Positions 25,898-33,655 of a stretch of 64,000 nt of DNA are shown here, piece after piece; position 1 is the first letter of the stretch, and each line of letters starts with the position of its first letter. This stretch comes from Rhodanobacteraceae bacterium (lineage in GTDB: Bacteria; Pseudomonadota; Gammaproteobacteria; Xanthomonadales; Xanthomonadaceae). A model generated the notes under the pieces. The model was given only the letters and a program-made list of their open reading frames with translations, had not been told where the DNA came from and did no database searches. The position numbers and the translations under genes were made by a program. The DNA lies in the NCBI GenBank assembly GCA_024233975.1, contig JACKOX010000014.1:1-64000 (forward strand), read 5' to 3'.

Positions 25898-26677
25898 TCA
25901 GAGCGGCGTGGCGACCGCCGTGAGCGTGCGGATCGTCGAGGCGTCAAGGTCGCCGCTGATCTGGCCGCTGGCGGCGTTGAGCACTGCAACCAGCGATTCC
26001 TCGCTCGGTGTGTCAGTAAACCGGTTGTCCTCAAAGCGGACCCGCTGCATGGTCAGATCGCCGAAATTCAGCACGGCGCCGGTGGACAGCTCGGAGGATT
26101 CCCGGCTGACGCGATTGCCGGCGATCAGGCTGTCGTTGATGCGCATCAGGCCGCGGTTGATGAGGGCGCCACCATTGTTGCGGGTGCCGATCAGCTGGTT
26201 GAAGCTGAATTCGCAGCGACTGGCGAAGAGTTCACCGTCGTTGACGACGATGGCCGGTGGCTCCGCGCTGGTGGAGTCCGTCACCTGCACGTCGCTCATG
26301 TAGAGACGGCCGTGGTTGCTGATCGCGCCCTGTGCACCTTCGGCAAGGGAGAGCTGCTCCAGTCTGAGCTCGCTGCCAGGCGCCACCTCGATCAGGCTGA
26401 CGCGACGGTCGGAATAGCGGCGCAGCGCGGCGCCGTGGCCGATGATGTGCAGTTCTCCTTCGATGACGGGAAGGGCGCGTTGGTCATCGGCGGGTGCCAG
26501 GATGGCGTACAGGCCATTTTCGGCCAGGTGGATGGTGTCCGCGCCCGGACTGGCATTGGCATGGCGGATGGCAGCGGCCAGGGCTTCAGGGTCGCGGTCG
26601 CGGATGTGGTATTCCGCGGCCGCGCAGGTATGGGAAAAACCGGCAAGCAGTAGCAGGGCGAGAAGAGGGCGGATCAT
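25898..26677 (-). CDS. Secreted right-handed beta-helix-like protein
   Basis: The 259-residue product starts with a signal peptide (MIRPLLALLLLAGFSHTCAA). It continues with ALAAAIRHANASPGADTIHLA, the pattern seen at the start of CSLREA/Pmp-type beta-helix proteins. Repeats such as GAISNHGRLYMSDVQVTDS, GGALINRGLMRINDSLIAGN and TGAVLNFGDLTMQRVRFEDN then follow at 20-40 residue spacing. The function is unknown; surface or extracellular display is likely. No ligand or enzyme motif is evident. Confidence 0.72.
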   Translation of the reverse strand: MIRPLLALLLLAGFSHTCAAAEYHIRDRDPEALAAAIRHANASPGADTIHLAENGLYAILAPADDQRALPVIEGELHIIGHGAALRRYSDRRVSLIEVAPGSELRLEQLSLAEGAQGAISNHGRLYMSDVQVTDSTSAEPPAIVVNDGELFASRCEFSFNQLIGTRNNGGALINRGLMRINDSLIAGNRVSRESSELSTGAVLNFGDLTMQRVRFEDNRFTDTPSEESLVAVLNAASGQISGDLDASTIRTLTAVATPL

Positions 26678-26780
26678 GGCTGGACTCCAGTGGGCTGGCG
26701 GGGTTCACCGTGTCAGCCGCGTCTAGAGCAATCCATCTAACGGGATGGATGACGATTCCCGGCCCAAGCGGTCTTGTGAG

Positions 26781-28118
26781 TCAGTCCCGGTTGCCGCCGC
26801 CGCGCTTGTTGCGCTTGGGGCCACCTTTTCCTCGGCCTGGCTTGTTCGGACGCGCTGACGGGCCGGTGTCCACGCCTTCCGGCACGTACCAGCTGCGGAA
26901 CTCGGTCGGATTGACCTCGTGTCCTGGTTTCGCGCCATGGCGACGCGGGCCATTGCCCGGACGCCCCGCCTTGCCTGCCGCCGGCGGACCGGAGCGGTTG
27001 CCGCCCGGCTTGCCCGATGCATTGCCGCCACCCGGCCGCCCCTTGCCGGCGGTGTTGCCCTTGCGAGGACCATTGTTGTTGCCACCCGGACCGCGCTTGC
27101 CGGCGGTTCCCGGGCGCCCGCCACCCGGTCGACCGCGTCCGGAACGCGCCGGTCGATCCTCGCGGATCACATCAAAGCGTCGAAGCTCACGACTTTCGTC
27201 GGCTGCAGCCATGCCGCCGGCCGTCCAGGCGCGCTGCGGACGCGGCGCCGGCTCCATTTCGTTGCTGCTGCGGGCGCGGCGCTGGCCGATCACCGGCTGC
27301 AGCGTCAGTACACGGTGCTCGTCGGACACGCCGACATCGCGCTTGATCGCACCGACCTGGCCTTCGCTCAGCTCCTCGAACTGGCCGCGACGCAGTTTGG
27401 CCGGCAGTTCGACGTTGCCGTAGCGGATACGCTTCAAGCGGCTGACCATCAGGCCGACGGCTTCCCACATGCGGCGGACTTCACGGTAGCGGCCTTCCTT
27501 GAGCGTCACCCGGAACCAGCTGTTGCTATCGGTGCCGCCGATGTCGTCGATGCGATCAAACTTCGCCGGGCCATCGTCGAGCTTCACGCCTTTCAACAGC
27601 TGTTCCAGCGCTTCGGGCTGCACTTCGCCGTGGATGCGGCAGACGTAGTCGCGGCGGACTTCGCTGGACGGGTGCATCAGCGCATTGGCCAGCTCGCCGT
27701 CAGTGGTCAGCAGCAGCAGGCCGGTGGTGTTGATGTCGAGACGGCCAACGGCGATCCAGCGCGCGCCGCGGATCGGTGGCAGCGAATCGAACACGGTGGG
27801 GCGGCCTTCGGGATCGTCGCGCGTGGTCACTTCGCCGTCGGGCTTGTTGTAGACCAGCACGCGCGAGGCCTCTTCCAGGCCAGTGGCCACGAAGGTGCGG
27901 CCGTCCATTTCGACGCGGTCGCCGCTGCGGACGCTGCTGCCGAGTTCGGCGGGCTTGCCGTTTACCAGCACTTCGCCACGGCCAATGCGTTCTTCCATCG
28001 CGCGGCGCGAGCCAATGCCGGCCTGGGCCAGCACCTTGTGCAGGCGCTCTTCGATGCGTGGGGTACTGCTGTCGTCGCCGGTCTTCAGCGACAGGCGACG
28101 GCGGGATGATTCAGTCAT
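26781..28118 (-). CDS. rluB: 23S rRNA pseudouridine synthase B with long disordered tail
   Basis: RluB makes pseudouridine 2605 in 23S rRNA. An S4 domain covers about 24-75 (RLHKVLAQAGIGSRRAMEE) and the catalytic Asp128 is in GRLDINTTGLLL. The catalytic core ends near 280. The last 150 or so residues are rich in Gly, Pro, Arg, Lys and Asn and probably disordered, which makes the protein 445 residues against about 290 for E. coli RluB. ATG at 28118 overlaps the scpB stop by eight bases. Confidence 0.93.
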   Translation of the reverse strand: MTESSRRRLSLKTGDDSSTPRIEERLHKVLAQAGIGSRRAMEERIGRGEVLVNGKPAELGSSVRSGDRVEMDGRTFVATGLEEASRVLVYNKPDGEVTTRDDPEGRPTVFDSLPPIRGARWIAVGRLDINTTGLLLLTTDGELANALMHPSSEVRRDYVCRIHGEVQPEALEQLLKGVKLDDGPAKFDRIDDIGGTDSNSWFRVTLKEGRYREVRRMWEAVGLMVSRLKRIRYGNVELPAKLRRGQFEELSEGQVGAIKRDVGVSDEHRVLTLQPVIGQRRARSSNEMEPAPRPQRAWTAGGMAAADESRELRRFDVIREDRPARSGRGRPGGGRPGTAGKRGPGGNNNGPRKGNTAGKGRPGGGNASGKPGGNRSGPPAAGKAGRPGNGPRRHGAKPGHEVNPTEFRSWYVPEGVDTGPSARPNKPGRGKGGPKRNKRGGGNRD

Positions 28119-29019
28119 TGCGTTGCTCCGGATCGGCGTCATCCGCCGGATCCATTTGTTCAGGATCGTGTTCGGTATCGAATTCGGGTTCGATGGATTC
28201 GTTGTCGGTATGGGATGCGCTGTTGTCCGGGTAGTCCGGGTCATCAACGCTGGTTTCGTCGGCGCGGTCGACGTCGCTGGCGTCGATTTCGGCGACGATC
28301 GCGTCCTCGCCGCCCACGGCTTCACTGTCGTCCGCGCTTTCGGCCTCGGATGCGTCATTGGTCGATTCGCGCTCGCCATCGAAGGCCAGCTGCGGCTCCA
28401 GCTCGGGGATGTCGCGCAGTTCGGACAATGGCGGCAGCTGGTCGAGGCTCTTCAGGTTGAAGTAGTCGAGGAAGGCCTTGGTGGTGCCGAACAGGGCCGG
28501 CTTGCCGGGCACGTCGCGGTGGCCGATGACGCGCACCCACTCGCGCTCTTCCAGCGTGCGGATGATGTTGCTGCTGACCGCCACGCCGCGGATCTGTTCG
28601 ATCTCGCCGCGGGTGATCGGTTGCCGGTAGGCGATCAGCGCCAGCGTCTCCAGCAGCGCGCGCGAGTAGCGCGTCTGCCGCTCGGCCCACAGGCGCGACA
28701 CCCACTGTTTGAGGTCGGTCTTGACCTGGAAGCGGAAGCCGGAGGCCACCTCGACCAGCTCGATGCCGCGCTCGGCGCAGTCCTCGGTCAGCTCGTGCAG
28801 GGCACGGGCGATGGCGTCACGAGCCGGCTTTTCCTCGTCACTGAACAGCTCGCTGAGCTGGGCGACGGTCAGCGGCTGGCCGGCCGCCATCAGCGCGGCC
28901 TCGATGATCCGCTTCATGGTCGCGGCGTCCGGTGCGGCAGCGCCCGGTGTTTCCTCGGCCTGACCGCTCACGGCTTCTTCGGCCACTTCCGGCAGCGTTT
29001 CGTCGTTGCTTTCGTTCAT
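28111..29019 (-). CDS. scpB: Chromosome segregation and condensation protein ScpB
   Basis: ScpB is the kleisin-binding winged-helix subunit of the Smc-ScpAB condensin. The core (about 35-215) has MKRIIEAALMAAGQPLTV, YSRALLETLALIAYRQPITR and GEIEQIRGVAVSSNIIRTL. The C-terminal 85 residues are strongly acidic (many Asp and Glu) and probably disordered. Length is 302 residues. It overlaps scpA by four bases; smc itself lies 3.7 kb away in another unit. Confidence 0.95.
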   Translation of the reverse strand: MNESNDETLPEVAEEAVSGQAEETPGAAAPDAATMKRIIEAALMAAGQPLTVAQLSELFSDEEKPARDAIARALHELTEDCAERGIELVEVASGFRFQVKTDLKQWVSRLWAERQTRYSRALLETLALIAYRQPITRGEIEQIRGVAVSSNIIRTLEEREWVRVIGHRDVPGKPALFGTTKAFLDYFNLKSLDQLPPLSELRDIPELEPQLAFDGERESTNDASEAESADDSEAVGGEDAIVAEIDASDVDRADETSVDDPDYPDNSASHTDNESIEPEFDTEHDPEQMDPADDADPEQRND

Positions 29020-29972
29020 GCGTAGTCGTCGTCAATGCCGCCGTTGTCTTCGGCGACGGAATCGTCATTGGCGGCTGGCTCGACGTCGGTATCAACCGTC
29101 AGCGACTTCACGAAGATGTCGGCCAGCGGCTTCTCCTGTACCACTTCGATCAGCTGCTCCTTGGCCAGTTCGAGCAGGGCGAGGAATGTCACCACCACGC
29201 CCAGGCGGCCTTCCTCGGCCGAGAACAGCGACACGAAGGCGTGGAACTCGCCACCGCCCAGGCGCTGCAGCAGGTCGCCCATGCGCTGGCGAACCGAGAG
29301 CGCCTCGCGACGGATCGCGTGGCGGCTGAACAGATCGGCGCGATTCAGCACGTCGCGCAGGGCCAGCAGCATTTCGCGCAGGTCGACCGGCGGCGGCAGC
29401 TTCACCACCTGGCGGTCTCCCATTTCGGCACCGACAGCCACCGTGTCGCGGTCGATCCGCGGGAGGTCGTCGATGTCCTGGGCGGCCTGCTTGAAGCGCT
29501 CGTATTCCTGCAGGCGACGCACCAGCTCGGCGCGCGGATCGCCTTCTTCCTCGTCGTCGCTGACCGGCCGCGGCAGCAGCATGCGCGACTTCACCTCGGC
29601 CAGGATCGAGGCCATCAGCAGGTATTCCGCCGCCAGTTCGAAGCGCAGCTCCTGCATGACGTCGATGTATTCCATGTACTGCTTGGTGATCTCGGCGACC
29701 GGGATATCCAGGATGTCCAGGTTCTGCCGGCGGATCAGGTACAGCAGCAGGTCCAGCGGCCCTTCGAAGGCCTCCAGGATGACTTCCAGCGCGTCCGGCG
29801 GGATGTACAGGTCCTGCGGGATCTGCAGCATCGGCTGGCCGCGGACCATCGCCAGCGGCATTTCGATCTGCTGCGGACTCGCGGACTCGTTCGCGGCGAC
29901 GCCACTGGCATCGGCTGCGCTATCGGCTGTCTTTTCGCTGTCGGCGTCGTTCGACGCGGTCTGGCTGTTCAT
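29016..29972 (-). CDS. scpA: Segregation and condensation protein ScpA
   Basis: ScpA is the kleisin that bridges the Smc heads with ScpB. The conserved start of the domain is seen in FEGPLDLLLYLIRRQNLDILDIPV, with AAEYLLMASILAEVKSRMLLP next. A C-terminal winged helix ends near the SLTVDTDVEP stretch. ATG at 29972 gives 318 residues; a TTG at 30047 could extend it by 25, but a TTG start without a Shine-Dalgarno seems less likely. The gene overlaps scpB (ATGA). Confidence 0.93.
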   Translation of the reverse strand: MNSQTASNDADSEKTADSAADASGVAANESASPQQIEMPLAMVRGQPMLQIPQDLYIPPDALEVILEAFEGPLDLLLYLIRRQNLDILDIPVAEITKQYMEYIDVMQELRFELAAEYLLMASILAEVKSRMLLPRPVSDDEEEGDPRAELVRRLQEYERFKQAAQDIDDLPRIDRDTVAVGAEMGDRQVVKLPPPVDLREMLLALRDVLNRADLFSRHAIRREALSVRQRMGDLLQRLGGGEFHAFVSLFSAEEGRLGVVVTFLALLELAKEQLIEVVQEKPLADIFVKSLTVDTDVEPAANDDSVAEDNGGIDDDYA

Positions 29973-30107
29973 GGTCGGCTTTTCATGACCAATGTTGACC
30001 CCCTCCGGGTCGCGTTCCGCCTCACGACGGAGTGTGGTTGCATCCAATTCAGTGGTGCTTGAATCACCGCCTCTGGGACGGGATCCAGCTTGATACCGGT
30101 GATCCGC

Positions 30108-30728
30108 TCAGAACGGCAGGTCGACTTCCTGCATTCCCTCGCGAACCAGTTGCGGCGTTTCGCCGCAAAGGTCGATCACCGTGGTCGGCCCCATCGGGCA
30201 GATGTCGGCGTCCAGCATCAGGTCGACGCCGTGCAGCAGGCGCTCGGCCACGGCTTCCGGATCATGACTATCCGGCGATTCTTCCGGCAGGACCACGCTG
30301 GATACCAGCAGCGGCGCCCCATGTGCCGCGATCAGCGCCTGGGCCACGGCATGGTCGGGAACACGACAGCCGATGGCGCGGCGCTTGGCCTGCTTCAAAC
30401 GTTTGGGTAGCGAGGACGAGGTCGGCAGGATGAACGTGATGGGCCCGGGTATCAGCCCCTTGATCAGGCGGAAGGCCTGATTGTCCAGCTTGGACAGGCT
30501 GCCGACGTCGCTCAGTCCGGCACAGATTAAGGTGAAGGGATGGCGCCTGTCCAGTGCGCGCAGTCGGATGACGCGATCCTCGGCTTTCACCGCGTCCAGG
30601 CCCCATGCGAAATCGTAGCCGGCATCGGTGGGGATCAGCAGTAGCCCGCCGTCGCGCAGCACAGCAGCCGCACGCTCGATCAGCCGGTTTTGCGGATGCG
30701 TCGGATGGACGCTGATCCGTTCGGTCAT
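30108..30728 (-). CDS. yciO: YciO/Sua5 family protein
   Basis: The 206-residue protein has the Sua5/YrdC/YciO dsRNA-binding-type fold: GGLLLIPTDAGYDFAWGLDA, LRALDRRHPFTLIC, GLIPGPITFILPTS and CRVPDHAVAQALI. The related TsaC/Sua5 makes threonylcarbamoyl-AMP for tRNA t6A. Here the length and the lack of a C-terminal Sua5 domain fit YciO, whose exact role is less certain. It lies just upstream of scpA in the same direction, as in many gammaproteobacteria. Confidence 0.88.
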   Translation of the reverse strand: MTERISVHPTHPQNRLIERAAAVLRDGGLLLIPTDAGYDFAWGLDAVKAEDRVIRLRALDRRHPFTLICAGLSDVGSLSKLDNQAFRLIKGLIPGPITFILPTSSSLPKRLKQAKRRAIGCRVPDHAVAQALIAAHGAPLLVSSVVLPEESPDSHDPEAVAERLLHGVDLMLDADICPMGPTTVIDLCGETPQLVREGMQEVDLPF

Positions 30729-30813
30729 CGTGTCGTCATCAGTCTGAAGGTCGCTGCGGTCCCCGGAGCGCAGCAGTTATCATGCCGGGCTCCACGCAAC
30801 GGAAGCGCGCATC

Positions 30814-31113
30814 ATGCTCTATCTGATCCTCGGACGCGACCACCCCGGCTCGCTGCCCAAGCGAAAGGCCACCCGCCCGGCGCATCTGGCGCGCCTGGAA
30901 GCCCTTCGCGACGCCGGTCGCCTGATCCTGGCCGGGCCGCTGCCAGCCATCGACGCGGTTGATCCCGGCCCGGCCGGTTTCGAAGGCAGCGCCATCGTCG
31001 CCGAGTTCGAATCGCTGGAAGCCGCCCGCGACTGGGCGCTGGCCGATCCGTACATGGCCGAGGGCGTCTATGCGGGCGTTGAGGTCAAACCCTTTCTGCG
31101 GGTGTTGCCGTGA
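30814..31113 (+). CDS. yciI: YciI family protein
   Basis: This 99-residue protein belongs to the YciI group, ferredoxin-fold proteins with a conserved His/Asp pair. Visible motifs are RPAHLARLEALRDAGRLILAGPL and the C-terminal DPYMAEGVYAGVEVKPF. The biochemical role is unknown in general. ATG at 30814 has GGAAG 8 bases upstream. The stop overlaps the start of the BolA-like gene as GTGA. Confidence 0.92.
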   Translation: MLYLILGRDHPGSLPKRKATRPAHLARLEALRDAGRLILAGPLPAIDAVDPGPAGFEGSAIVAEFESLEAARDWALADPYMAEGVYAGVEVKPFLRVLP

Positions 31114-31400
31114 GCAGTGAGCGGGAACGTATCGCGGGCCTTCGCATCCAACGCATGACCGAGCGGCTGGCGTCGCTGTCGCCGCAGCTGCTGGAAATCG
31201 AGGATGACGGCCACCGGCATGTTGGTCACGCCGGTGCGGCAGACGGTCACGGACATTTCAAGCTGCGCATGGTCAGCGAGGCGTTCCGCGGAAAGCTGCT
31301 GCTGGCCCGGCATCGAGCCATCTACGCTGCCTTGGGCGACATGATGCAGACCGACATCCATGCGCTGAGTATCGAGGCCAAGGCCCCCGGCGAAGCTTGA
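31110..31400 (+). CDS. BolA family protein
   Basis: BolA proteins bind monothiol glutaredoxins and take part in iron-sulfur cluster handling or regulation. The 96-residue product has IEDDGHRHVGH, HFKLRMVSEAFRGKLLLARHRAIYAALGD and IHALSIEAKAP, the complete small domain. GTG at 31110 is translationally coupled to yciI. No monothiol glutaredoxin gene is in the window. Confidence 0.92.
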   Translation: MSSERERIAGLRIQRMTERLASLSPQLLEIEDDGHRHVGHAGAADGHGHFKLRMVSEAFRGKLLLARHRAIYAALGDMMQTDIHALSIEAKAPGEA

Positions 31401-31447
31401 TGGTCGTCAGTCAAAATAATTTCAATGAATTCAGGAGTTTTTCGAGC

Positions 31448-32323
31448 ATGTTTCAAGTGAAATCGCTGATTGCCATCACCATGACGGCCGCGTTGCTACT
31501 GGCCGGTTGCGACCAGAAGATCGGTGGCGATGCCGCGCCTGCGGCTTCGGGTGCCGCCCAGCAGGCCCTGCTTGGCGCTCCGGGTGGCAATGTCGTCGCC
31601 GTGGTCAATGGCGAGGTGATCAGCGAGCCGCTGCTCGATGTGTTCGCCCGCAGCAAGGGTATGGACATGAACGATCCGGCGCAGCGCGCAAAGGCGCTGG
31701 AATCCCTGGAAGAAAACTTGCTGCTGGCTCAGGAAGCCATCCACAGCGGCGTCGCCAGCCAGCCGGACGTGCAGGCCGAAGTCACGCTGGCGCGGCTGCT
31801 GCAGCTGTCCGGGCGAATGGTGTCCACCTATCGGCAGACCATCGAAGTGTCGGACCAGGCCATTCGCGACTACTACAACCAGGAAGCCGCGCGCGTCGGC
31901 GGTCAGGAGTTCCACCTGCAGCACATCCTGTTCAAGGACGAGAACGAGGCGATCGAAGCGGCGGGCAAGGGCATCCAGCCGGACACCGATTTCAATGCGC
32001 TGATGGGCGAATACCTGGCCAAGGGCGCGCAGGCGCGCGATCTGGGCTGGGTCAACCGCACACAGATCCCGGCGTCGCTGGCGGAGTCTGCCTCGAACCT
32101 GGCGGACGGCCAGGTGGCGCCGGTGCCGATCAAGAGCGAATTCGGCTGGCACGTGCTGAAGCGCGTCGGCGTCCGCGCCTTCAACCCACCGCCATTCGAG
32201 CAGGTTCGCGACGGTGCCGAACAGCAGCTCAAGGCCCGCGCACTGGCGGATCAGGTCAAGGCGCTACGCGCCAAGGCAAGCATCCAGGCGCCGCAGGCGT
32301 CAGCGGCGTCTGGCGCTCAGTAG
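31448..32323 (+). CDS. Lipoprotein peptidyl-prolyl cis-trans isomerase (parvulin type)
   Basis: The 291-residue product has a lipoprotein signal (AALLLAGC, Cys21), a SurA-like N-terminal helical region (about 45-120) and a parvulin domain around 155-255 with FHLQHILFKDENEA and PIKSEFGWHVLKRV. It should act on folding of exported proteins from a membrane anchor. ATG at 31448 has AGGAG at 31433-31437. It follows bolA by 47 bases. The C-terminal tail is rich in Ala, Ser and Gln. Confidence 0.9.
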   Translation: MFQVKSLIAITMTAALLLAGCDQKIGGDAAPAASGAAQQALLGAPGGNVVAVVNGEVISEPLLDVFARSKGMDMNDPAQRAKALESLEENLLLAQEAIHSGVASQPDVQAEVTLARLLQLSGRMVSTYRQTIEVSDQAIRDYYNQEAARVGGQEFHLQHILFKDENEAIEAAGKGIQPDTDFNALMGEYLAKGAQARDLGWVNRTQIPASLAESASNLADGQVAPVPIKSEFGWHVLKRVGVRAFNPPPFEQVRDGAEQQLKARALADQVKALRAKASIQAPQASAASGAQ

Positions 32324-32349
32324 CGGTCAAACAGCAAGTCAATTTCAGG

Positions 32350-32838
32350 ATGCGCGTTATCGCTATTCGTTTCGCACTGCTCTGTTGGGCCTTGGGGGCC
32401 ATCTCCAAGGCGTTCGGGGCTGAACCCGAAGTGACCTACCGTATCGACTCCTTCTGGCTGTACCAGTCAGCGCTGGAGGTCAGCGACATGAACGTCGACA
32501 TCGGCACGCCACGCCTGAACCTGTTCAATGCCCATTTTGTTGCGACCATTCGTGTCGATGGTGCCATTTCGTTGAAGGAGCCTCGCCGGCGCCCCTTCAT
32601 AAAGCGCGTGCACGTCAGTGAGCGGTTCGTCCCGTCATCTACCGATCCGGAGCGGGTTGTGGAACTGCAGGTGACCCCAATCGTGGAAATCGAGGTGGAC
32701 GCGGACTACGACGGCGCGACAGTGCCGTTCACGCTTTCTATTCCCTACAACCTCAGAACGTATCAATGGGGCGTCAATCACTTCACTGTTGTAGTTTCAG
32801 GTCGGGAACAGCGCTTCGAGGTGACGCAATACAAGTGA
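32350..32838 (+). CDS. Secreted protein of unknown function
   Basis: The 162-residue product has a clear signal peptide ending SKAFGAEP. The mature part looks all-beta (EVTYRIDSFWLYQSALEVSD, VVELQVTPIVEIEVDADYDG) with no cysteines and no known motif. ATG at 32350 has TTTCAGG as a modest Shine-Dalgarno. It follows the parvulin gene by 26 bases and may share its transcript. Base composition seems lower in GC than in the neighbours. I do not recognise a family. Confidence 0.72.
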   Translation: MRVIAIRFALLCWALGAISKAFGAEPEVTYRIDSFWLYQSALEVSDMNVDIGTPRLNLFNAHFVATIRVDGAISLKEPRRRPFIKRVHVSERFVPSSTDPERVVELQVTPIVEIEVDADYDGATVPFTLSIPYNLRTYQWGVNHFTVVVSGREQRFEVTQYK

Positions 32839-32904
32839 TATCGCACGCAATTCGGCGCGTTCCGGTTCGCCCGGCCCGGCGAGAATGATGCATCGCTGCG
32901 TCGT

Positions 32905-33294
32905 CTAGGGCAGAGCAACGGCAACTGGCGGCGTCCAGCCTTCCGCACGATGTTCGGCGACGACGGTGGTGTAGATGCCACCACGCACGTTGAATTCGCC
33001 GGACAGGCGCATGAAGCGCGGGTTGGTGGCCTTTACCAGGTCGTCGAGGATGCGGTTGGTAACGTCCTCGTGGAAATGGCCTTCGTCGCGGAAGCTCCAG
33101 ATGTAGAGCTTGAGCGCCTTCAGCTCGACGCAGAGGTCTTCCGGCACGTATTCCAGCACCAGTTCGGCGAAGTCGGGCTGGCCGGTCTTCGGGCACAGGC
33201 AGCTGAACTCCGGCATGGTGATGCGGATGGTGTAGTCGCGGCCGGGACGCGGATTCGGGAAGGTTTCGAGGTCTTTGCTGGGCTGGGTGGTCAT
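32905..33294 (-). CDS. queF: NADPH-dependent 7-cyano-7-deazaguanine reductase
   Basis: QueF reduces preQ0 to preQ1 in queuosine biosynthesis. The nucleophile Cys34 and acid Asp41 sit in CPKTGQPDF, the FAELVLEYVPE stretch follows, and the NADPH motif region ELKALKLYIWSFRDEGHFHE is clear. At 129 residues it is the short, unimodular form. It is convergent with the secreted unknown and divergent from smc. Confidence 0.95.
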   Translation of the reverse strand: MTTQPSKDLETFPNPRPGRDYTIRITMPEFSCLCPKTGQPDFAELVLEYVPEDLCVELKALKLYIWSFRDEGHFHEDVTNRILDDLVKATNPRFMRLSGEFNVRGGIYTTVVAEHRAEGWTPPVAVALP

Positions 33295-33655
33295 GCTGTT
33301 GTCCGTTGGCCCGATGCGGGCAGTGTGGAGAGGTTGCGGTTATGGGCTGCGCGGCAGCGGCAATCAGCCAAGTGATTGATGCTAAAGGGTAAGGCAGACA
33401 TACTGCCATCGCTTTACCGCAGACGGCGGCGTGATGCCCGATTCCATGGAAATTCCAAGGTGTACCCGCGCCATGGCAGCCGGTATGCTTGCCGGCCGGG
33501 TTTCTTCCGGCCACGTTCCCGCAGGGCGCGGCAGGTTAGCGGAAGCCCCCGTGAGACAGCAAGTTTCCAGCCGCTGAATGGTTGGCGGAAACCTTGCGAA
33601 TCAACCGCTTACCGAATCATACGGCGGCCCGCCCGCCTTCCGCACGGATGCCTCC
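33295..33655. other. Intergenic stretch between queF and smc
   Basis: These 361 bases hold no gene I can support. TTGATG (33376-33381) and CATACT (33399-33404), 17 bases apart, form a weak plus-strand promoter for smc, which would leave a leader of about 240 bases. A GGCCGG/CCGGCC stem lies near 33493-33515. No known riboswitch signature is recognisable. Confidence 0.4.

Noticed and set aside
27000..27150. Short Gly/Asn/Pro codon repeats in rluB as a tandem DNA repeat
   Set aside because: The repetition follows low-complexity protein coding and has no exact repeat unit long enough to call.
26919..28109. A long plus-strand frame opposite rluB
   Set aside because: RluB on the minus strand has an S4 domain and catalytic Asp; the opposite frame is an artefact of GC-rich codons.
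33295..33655. A possible riboswitch (cobalamin, preQ1 or other) before smc or queF
   Set aside because: I looked for known cores and found none; the stems present are short and not diagnostic.
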